Source: RGIG2094 sp045660065 (GTDB taxonomy: Bacteria > Bacillota > Clostridia > RGIG6154). Taken from it: a DNA stretch of 64,000 nucleotides. Made by a program: the position numbers and the translations under genes. The notes beneath the pieces are model-generated. The model did not search any database. It had not been told where the DNA came from and was given only the letters and a program-made list of their open reading frames with translations. The stretch is taken from positions 1 to 64,000 of the forward strand of contig JAZRDC010000026.1 of assembly GCA_045660065.1 (NCBI GenBank), read 5' to 3'. Within the stretch, counting starts at the first letter, position 1, and each line of letters begins with the position of its first letter. Below, one piece after another: positions 58,527-64,000 of the stretch.

Positions 58527-59480
58527 TCACTCACCCTGATTACCCCCATTGTTTTTCTTAAGATTTTCAAGTATATATCTGATTTCATCGGCACTTTCGG
58601 AAGAATTTACTGCATTCTTCGCCTTCGCAGCACCATGAAACCCTTTAATGTACCAGGACATATGCTTTCTTGCTTCCCTGATACCAATATATTCGCCTTT
58701 ATGTTCTACAATACGCTCCATATGATATAAAGCTGTATCTATAATCTGCTCCGCAGTAGGTTTAATTCCTGAAAAAATAAATGGATTTCCAAGAGCACCT
58801 CGGGCAATCATAACACCATCGCACCCTGTGTAGTCAATCATTTTCTCCACATCTTCATAAGAAAAGACATCGCCGTTTCCTATAACGGGAATACTTACTG
58901 CTTCTTTTACTTTTTTAATTATATCCCAATCGGCACTGCCTGAGTAATATTGCTCTCTTGTTCTGCCGTGGACCGCTATGGCTTTTGCTCCGTTTTTTTC
59001 TAAAATTTCGGCAACTTCAACTGCGTTGACATTTTCATCGTCCCAGCCTTTGCGGATTTTAACTGTAACAGGAATGTCAACTGCCTCGCTTACCGCTTTG
59101 ACAATTTCACCTGCTAAGTCAGGATTTTTCATAAGTGCCGAACCGTCGCCGTTTCCTGCAACTTTAGGCACGGGGCACCCCATATTAATATCGATAATTT
59201 TACATACATTCATTTCCTGCACTTTTTTTGCACCGTATGCCATTATTTCAGGATCAGACCCGAAAATCTGAACTGCGTATGGCTGTTCGTCTTCCAATGG
59301 CAAAATAAGTTTCACAGTTTTTTGGTCATTATAATAAAGTGCTTTCGCGTAAACCATTTCTGAGTATGTAAATCCGCATCCGAATTTACGGCATATTCCC
59401 CGAAATGATGCATCGGTAACCCCTGCCATCGGCCCTAAAGCCGTGGCAGAAGGTATTAATACATTACCGATTTTAAACAT
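58527..59480 (-). CDS. dusB: tRNA-dihydrouridine synthase (DusB-like)
   Basis: A 317-residue FMN enzyme: APMAGVTD-like start (LGPMAGVTDASFRG), INMGCPVPKVAGNGDGSAL with the catalytic Cys region, VKIRKGWDDENVN and VHGRTREQYYSG. It reduces uridines in tRNA. It shares one base with the DUF1858 stop. Confidence 0.94.
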   Translation of the reverse strand: MFKIGNVLIPSATALGPMAGVTDASFRGICRKFGCGFTYSEMVYAKALYYNDQKTVKLILPLEDEQPYAVQIFGSDPEIMAYGAKKVQEMNVCKIIDINMGCPVPKVAGNGDGSALMKNPDLAGEIVKAVSEAVDIPVTVKIRKGWDDENVNAVEVAEILEKNGAKAIAVHGRTREQYYSGSADWDIIKKVKEAVSIPVIGNGDVFSYEDVEKMIDYTGCDGVMIARGALGNPFIFSGIKPTAEQIIDTALYHMERIVEHKGEYIGIREARKHMSWYIKGFHGAAKAKNAVNSSESADEIRYILENLKKNNGGNQGE

Positions 59481-59686
59481 TATTTACCTACTGATGCAAG
59501 ATAAGCGTTGATTTTATCAACTAAAACATCTGCATCTACGCCGTGAACTGCACATGCTTCTGCAATGCTTTCTCCGCTTGCTGAAGGGCAACCTAAGCAA
59601 TGCATACCGATTTCAAAGAAAAGCGGTGCTGTTCCCTGATCAATTTTTAAAACATCCAAAATAATAGTATCTTTTGTTACTGCCAT
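59480..59686 (-). CDS. DUF1858 domain protein
   Basis: A 68-residue DUF1858 protein with the hallmark GMHCLGCPSASGESIAEAC, a CxxC motif at the start of a helix. Such proteins are likely redox or metal-sulfur accessory factors; no specific role is known. Between ileS and dusB. Confidence 0.9.
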   Translation of the reverse strand: MAVTKDTIILDVLKIDQGTAPLFFEIGMHCLGCPSASGESIAEACAVHGVDADVLVDKINAYLASVGK

Positions 59687-59708
59687 GATAATTACTCCTT
59701 TTTATAAA

Positions 59709-62700
59709 TTATTTTATAACTTCAACAGATAAGACAACTTTTTCACCATTAATGTTCCATTCTTTCTGGTGCATACATGTTCCTTCAAAAACTTCATCTG
59801 CTAAAGTATCCTGCATAATTTCAGTCTTATTTCTTTCAATAATTTCAGCAATCTTATTGTTATCAGAATAACCGATTTTAATGTGATCCTGTACTAAGAA
59901 GTCGCTGTCTTTTCTCATTGTCTGAATTTTACTGATAATTTCTCTGATAAAGCCTTCTTCGATAAGTTCGTCGTTAAGGTTAGTATCAAGAACAACAGTT
60001 ACATCTTTTTCAGTCTGTGAAACCATTCCCTCTTTCTGGGTTGTTTCAATCAAGAGGTCTTCTTTTGAAAGTGAAACAGGATTTCCGTCAATTTCAAATT
60101 CAAAGTTTTTGCCTGCGTCTAAATCTGCCATTGCAGATACAGTATCACATTCAGCAAGGAACTGACCGATTTTACCTAAGATTTTACCGTAACGAGGACC
60201 TAATGTTCTGAGTTGAGGTTTGAATTTGTAACCTACAAATCCTGAAACATCATCTGTAAACTCTAAAGTTTTAACATTGAGTTCTTCTAATACAATATCG
60301 TAATATTCTTTGTCAATTTCATTTGTTGCTTTTGCGTAAATGCAAGAAAGCGGCTGACGGTTTTTAACATTTGCAGTATTTCTTGCGGCTCTACCTGCAA
60401 CTACAATATTCAAAACTGTATCCATATTGTTTTCAAGTTCGCTATCAATCCATGCTTCATTTGCAACAGGATAATCGCAGAAATGAATGCTTTCAGGAGC
60501 AGTTTTATCATTTGTTCTTACTAAATTCTGATAAATTTCTTCTGTCATAAATGGAACATAAGGTGCTGCAAGTTTTGAAACTTCATATAAAACTGTATAA
60601 AGTGTCATAAACGCATTGATCTTATCCTGTGGCATATCTTTCTGCCAGAAACGTTCACGGCATCTTCTTACATACCAGTTTGAAAGTTCATCAACAAAAT
60701 CCTGAATTGCTCTTGCAGATTCTGTGATGCGATAGTTTTCAAGATCTGAGTCTGTCTGCTTAATCAATGAATTAAGTCTTGACAAAATCCATTTATCCAT
60801 TACAGGAAGTTTATCATATTCAAGTTTGTACTGTGTAGGATCAAACTTATCAATATCCGCATAAAGAATATAGAAAGCATATGTGTTCCAGAGTGTTCCC
60901 ATAAATTTACGCTGACATTCGTTAACTGCTTCATCGTAAAATCTGTTTGGAAGCCATGGTGAACTTGATGTGTAGAAATACCATCTTACAGCATCGGCAC
61001 CCTGATTGTTAAGAACATCCCATGGGTCTACAACGTTGCCCTTATGCTTACTCATCTTCTGACCATCTTTATCCTGAACGTGGCCTAGAACGATAACATT
61101 TTTATATGGTGCCTTATCAAAGATAAGTGTTGAAATTGCCATTAAAGTATAGAACCAACCACGAGTCTGGTCAATTGCTTCACTGATAAAGTCAGCCGGG
61201 AAGTTTTCGTCAAAAATTTCTTTGTTTTCAAATGGATAGTGCCACTGTGCAAATGGCATTGAACCTGAGTCAAACCAGCAGTCAATAACTTCAGGAACAC
61301 GGTGCATTTTCTTTCCGCATTCAGGACAGTTGATTTCAACTGCATCGATATATGGTCTGTGAAGTTCAATATCATCAGGGCAGTTATCGCTCATTGATTT
61401 TAATTCTTCAATGCTTCCGATCATATGGCGATGTCCGCAAGAACATTCCCAGATAGGAAGTGGTGTTCCCCAGTATCTTTCACGTGAAAGACCCCAGTCA
61501 ATAACGCCGTCTAAGAAGTTACCGAATCTGCCATCTTTGATGTTTTCAGGCATCCAGTTAACTGTTGCGTTATTTTTAAGAAGTCTTTCGCGAACTTTTG
61601 TCATTGCAATAAACCATGTTGCTCTTGCATAGTAGATAAGTGGTGTATCGCATCTCCAACAGAATGGATATGAGTGGGTAAATTTCTGTGGCTTGAATAA
61701 AAGACCTTTTGCTTTTAAATCTTCCAAAACCATAGGATCAGCATCTTTCATAAATACGCCTTCGTATTTATCTGTACCTTCAACAAATTTACCTTCTGTG
61801 TTAATCATCTGAACGAACGGTAAATCATTATCTCTTCCAACTCTTGCGTCATCTTCACCGAATGCAGGAGCAATATGAACGATACCTGTACCGTCTGTTG
61901 TTGTAACATAACTGTCAGCGATAACAAACCAGCATTTCTTTTCAGGTTTTGCGTAATCAAAGAGTGGTTCGTATTCGATACCTTTAAGGTCTTCGCCTTT
62001 ATATTCTTCGATCACTTCATATTCTTCACCAAAAACGCTGTTAGCCAATTCTTTTGCAACGATATAAATTTTATCTTCAAATTTTGCTTTGATGTAATCA
62101 ACATCGCCGTTTACTGCCAGAGCCACGTTAGACGGAAGTGTCCAAGGTGTGGTTGTCCACGCCATAATATATTCGTCTTTACCTTTGATTTTGAAGTTTA
62201 CATATGCTGATGTATCTTCTACATCTTTATATCCTTGAGCAACTTCGTGGCTTGAAAGTGCAGTTCCGCATCTTGGGCAGTACGGTACAACTTTATGACC
62301 TTTGTAAATAAGGTCTTTATCCCATATCTGCTTTAATGCCCACCAAACTGATTCAATAAATTCGTTATGGTAAGTTACATATGGAGCTTCCATATCAGCC
62401 CAGAAACCAACACGATCGCTCATTTCTTTCCAGAGGCCTTCGTATTTCCATACGCTCTTTTTACATTCTTCAATAAATGGCTGAACACCATATTTTTCAA
62501 TTTCAGGTTTTCCGTCAATTCCGAGAATTTTTTCAACTTCCAACTCAACAGGAAGTCCATGTGTATCCCATCCTGCCTTACGGAGAACTTTGTAGCCTTT
62601 CATTGTTTTGTAACGTGGAATAATATCCTTCATTACACGGGTTAAAATATGACCGATGTGCGGCTTACCGTTAGCAGTCGGTGGACCGTCAAAAAAAGTA

Positions 62701-62816
62701 AATACCGGAGCATCTTTTTTAATGCTTCGTTCAAACACTTTATTTTCGTTCCAGAATTTTATGGTTTCAAGTTCTCTTTGCTTAAAATCCAAATCTGTGG
62801 AAACTTTTTTATACAC
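59709..62816 (-). CDS. ileS: Isoleucyl-tRNA synthetase
   Basis: A 1035-residue class I synthetase: GKPHIGHILTRV (HIGH motif, about residue 52), editing domain, KMSKHKGNVVDPWDVL (KMSKS-type), zinc ligands CxxC (CPECGKKM) and a long C-terminal domain. The length and motif layout fit the larger, eukaryote-like type that includes mupirocin-resistant forms, but resistance is not shown. GTG start with CAGGAGGT eight bases upstream. It begins a long run of close genes to the SSB-like gene. Confidence 0.96.
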   Translation of the reverse strand: MYKKVSTDLDFKQRELETIKFWNENKVFERSIKKDAPVFTFFDGPPTANGKPHIGHILTRVMKDIIPRYKTMKGYKVLRKAGWDTHGLPVELEVEKILGIDGKPEIEKYGVQPFIEECKKSVWKYEGLWKEMSDRVGFWADMEAPYVTYHNEFIESVWWALKQIWDKDLIYKGHKVVPYCPRCGTALSSHEVAQGYKDVEDTSAYVNFKIKGKDEYIMAWTTTPWTLPSNVALAVNGDVDYIKAKFEDKIYIVAKELANSVFGEEYEVIEEYKGEDLKGIEYEPLFDYAKPEKKCWFVIADSYVTTTDGTGIVHIAPAFGEDDARVGRDNDLPFVQMINTEGKFVEGTDKYEGVFMKDADPMVLEDLKAKGLLFKPQKFTHSYPFCWRCDTPLIYYARATWFIAMTKVRERLLKNNATVNWMPENIKDGRFGNFLDGVIDWGLSRERYWGTPLPIWECSCGHRHMIGSIEELKSMSDNCPDDIELHRPYIDAVEINCPECGKKMHRVPEVIDCWFDSGSMPFAQWHYPFENKEIFDENFPADFISEAIDQTRGWFYTLMAISTLIFDKAPYKNVIVLGHVQDKDGQKMSKHKGNVVDPWDVLNNQGADAVRWYFYTSSSPWLPNRFYDEAVNECQRKFMGTLWNTYAFYILYADIDKFDPTQYKLEYDKLPVMDKWILSRLNSLIKQTDSDLENYRITESARAIQDFVDELSNWYVRRCRERFWQKDMPQDKINAFMTLYTVLYEVSKLAAPYVPFMTEEIYQNLVRTNDKTAPESIHFCDYPVANEAWIDSELENNMDTVLNIVVAGRAARNTANVKNRQPLSCIYAKATNEIDKEYYDIVLEELNVKTLEFTDDVSGFVGYKFKPQLRTLGPRYGKILGKIGQFLAECDTVSAMADLDAGKNFEFEIDGNPVSLSKEDLLIETTQKEGMVSQTEKDVTVVLDTNLNDELIEEGFIREIISKIQTMRKDSDFLVQDHIKIGYSDNNKIAEIIERNKTEIMQDTLADEVFEGTCMHQKEWNINGEKVVLSVEVIK

Positions 62817-62870
62817 TTTAAATTACCTCCTGTGAAGCAAAACATTTTTTGCAAAAAATCTCTTCTTATT

Positions 62871-62899
62871 ATTTTACCCTAAATTAATAGATTTGTAAA
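62871..62899 (-). promoter_or_regulatory. Sigma-A-type promoter for ileS and the downstream run
   Basis: Minus-strand TTTACA (62899-62894), a 17-base spacer and TAAAAT (62876-62871). The leader is about 50 bases, too short for a T-box riboswitch. Confidence 0.75.
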
Positions 62900-62902
62900 G
62901 AC

Positions 62903-63568
62903 TTAAATATCAATTTTAGTCATATTTTCTTTAAAAATTCCATCTCTTTCAATATCTAAATACATAGCCTTAAATTCAGGAATATATTTTTCCATAGCAT
63001 CTATTACACCTGTTGCTTTTAAGTTTGCCTTTTCACCGATTGAAAGAACAAATTCAAAATCTATTTCCAAATTGTTTTCATTAAGGATTTTTATTTCTTT
63101 AATCATAGGTTTAATATCAGTTGCAGATATGCCTTTTTTTGTTTTTTTATCAATAACAATTTCGTCTCTGCCGCAAAATTCTTCAATCAAAGATGTTAAA
63201 TTTTCAAGTTCTTTTTCCAGAGTAACTTTTACATTGTATTTGGCAAAACAAATTAAATTCAAGTTTTCTTTCGGCTGCCACGCTTTGATAATTTTAATAT
63301 CTTTAGGCATAGCACTGTTAATCTGCTCAACTAATTTTTCGTAGTCAGGTTCTGAGTCAACCTGCAAATCAAGGTATTCTTCCTCAGATGTTACACCAAC
63401 AGGCAACGGATATGCGATTGACATTTTAGGATGTGGATTAAATCCTTGAGAAAATGTAACATCTACTCCTGCTATTCTGAAAACTCTTTGAAACATTTTC
63501 ATTAAATCGAGGTGAGAAACGAATTTTGCATAGTCTTTTTTGAAAAAAGAAAGTCTTACTTTATACAT
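62903..63568 (-). CDS. TIGR03936/DUF2344 radical-SAM-associated protein
   Basis: A 221-residue protein: VRLSFFKKDYAKFVSHLDLMKMFQRVFRIAG, TFSQGFNPHPKMSIAYPLPVGV and the DLQVD motif, typical of TIGR03936/DUF2344. It commonly follows a TIGR03960-type radical SAM gene, as here, and the two are fused in some species. The function is unknown. It overlaps the radical SAM stop by 13 bases. Confidence 0.9.
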   Translation of the reverse strand: MYKVRLSFFKKDYAKFVSHLDLMKMFQRVFRIAGVDVTFSQGFNPHPKMSIAYPLPVGVTSEEEYLDLQVDSEPDYEKLVEQINSAMPKDIKIIKAWQPKENLNLICFAKYNVKVTLEKELENLTSLIEEFCGRDEIVIDKKTKKGISATDIKPMIKEIKILNENNLEIDFEFVLSIGEKANLKATGVIDAMEKYIPEFKAMYLDIERDGIFKENMTKIDI

Positions 63569-64000
63569 TTTACGCCCCCCAATCCATTAATTCCGCATCC
63601 TGTGCACCCTTCTCTGCAATCGTGAGTTGTAACTCCTTCTGATGCTTTTTTAAGTTCGTTTTTAAGATAAGTTTCGCTGATGCCAACATCGATATGCGAC
63701 CATGGTAAAACTTCATCTAAATCTCTTTGACGAAGTGCATAAAAATCAGGATCTATACCACATTCTTCAAACACTTCCATCCATCTGTTAAAGTCAAAAC
63801 ATTCGTCCCAACTGTCAAATTTACATCCTTTTTCAAAGGCTTTGAGCATTACTTTTGAAAGTCTTCTGTCCCCTCTTGCAAACACTGCTTCCAAATAACT
63901 GAGTTTACTGTCATGCCAGTTGTAAGTAACACTTTTACCAACCGCCATTTTAAGAGCATTCTGTTTTTCAATAACGCTGTCCATTCTTTCCTGACCCTGC
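63556..64000 (-). CDS. C-terminal part of a TIGR03960-type radical SAM protein, partial
   Basis: At least 147 residues of a gene whose 5' end lies beyond base 64000; the frame is open to the right edge (QGQERM precedes the first Met). The tail has EAVFARGDRRLSKVML, LPWSHIDVGISETYLKNEL and CREGCTGCGINGLGG, the usual end of the B12-binding-type radical SAM family TIGR03960. The CxxxCxxC SAM-cluster motif would lie outside the window. The Met at 63984 is internal, not the true start. Confidence 0.85.
   Translation of the reverse strand, partial: QGQERMDSVIEKQNALKMAVGKSVTYNWHDSKLSYLEAVFARGDRRLSKVMLKAFEKGCKFDSWDECFDFNRWMEVFEECGIDPDFYALRQRDLDEVLPWSHIDVGISETYLKNELKKASEGVTTHDCREGCTGCGINGLGGVKCIK

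Noticed and set aside
62846..62859. TTTTTTGCAAAAAA palindrome in the ileS leader
   Set aside because: A low-complexity A/T palindrome expected by chance in this base composition.
62817..62902. T-box riboswitch before ileS
   Set aside because: The leader from the predicted promoter is only about 50 bases, with no room for specifier and antiterminator stems.
1..64000. CRISPR arrays, insertion sequences, prophage, tRNA or rRNA genes
   Set aside because: No regularly spaced repeats, transposase or phage motifs, cloverleaf sequences or rRNA-like stretches were found on either strand.

Overview
This window looks like a chromosomal segment of an endospore-forming member of the Firmicutes class Clostridia. 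By eye it is A+T-rich, with strong GGAGG-type ribosome sites, frequent TTG and GTG starts and TTGACA/TATAAT promoters. All eight spoIIIA genes, an uninterrupted sigK, gpr (spore protease), yabP/yabQ and a SpoVB-type flippase show that it can sporulate. A lone hydG ([FeFe]-hydrogenase cofactor maturase) and PolC point to an anaerobic, low-GC Gram-positive. Genus cannot be read from the sequence. Almost all genes lie on the minus strand. No rRNA, tRNA, CRISPR array, insertion sequence, prophage or plasmid gene was seen, and no gene-free gap exceeds 300 bases.

Layout. 1-9.1 kb: the end of a polyamine-type ABC transporter operon (permease tail and PotD-like lipoprotein), a secreted CE12-like pectin or rhamnogalacturonan acetylesterase, mutS2 behind two tandem SGNH esterases, and tmcAL. 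9.1-14.9 kb: an envelope-polysaccharide operon (ireB-like, murJ, O-antigen-ligase-like protein, glycosyltransferase, two DUF4330 proteins). 14.9-22 kb: an oxidoreductase, DUF3792, yajC, a gyrase/topoisomerase IV pair and a YihY membrane protein. 22-24 kb: a cluster of small uncharacterised proteins, including a 28-residue hydrophobic peptide, plus a YfcE-type phosphodiesterase and a zinc-ribbon protein. 24-28.4 kb: Asp23, FtsW/RodA, class B PBP and HydG under a vegetative-type promoter. 28.5-33 kb: spoIIIAA-AH. 33-39 kb: DUF4363/DUF421, sigK, an S1 protein, divIC, yabQ, yabP, rqcP, hup and the SpoVB-like flippase. 39-48.5 kb: a Cys-rich protein, gpr and the rimP-nusA-rnpM-ylxQ-infB-rbfA-nrnA-truB-ribF operon. 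48.5-64 kb: an SSB-like protein, polC, ispG, rseP, dxr, cdsA, uppS, frr, pyrH, dusB, DUF1858, ileS, and the DUF2344/radical-SAM pair that runs off the window.

How it fits together. The gene content is mostly housekeeping: translation and ribosome maturation, isoprenoid-to-lipid-carrier synthesis (dxr, ispG, uppS, cdsA), cell-wall assembly (murJ, FtsW, PBP, divIC), and the mother-cell sporulation programme (sigma-E-type spoIIIA and yabPQ, sigma-K, and gpr for germination).

I found no obvious new multi-gene system. The most interesting signals are regulatory and at base level. A terminator-like hairpin before yabP carries the Shine-Dalgarno in its 3' arm and a sigma-E-like -10 element at its loop, and a related hairpin precedes DUF3792. 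The hydG/zinc-ribbon convergent pair appears to carry each gene's terminator inside the other gene's coding sequence. There is a candidate NusA-type attenuator ahead of rimP-nusA, and an unlisted micro-ORF with a strong ribosome site and an adjacent palindrome. Functions are assigned from recalled family motifs, without database searches. Promoter and terminator calls were made by reading both strands.
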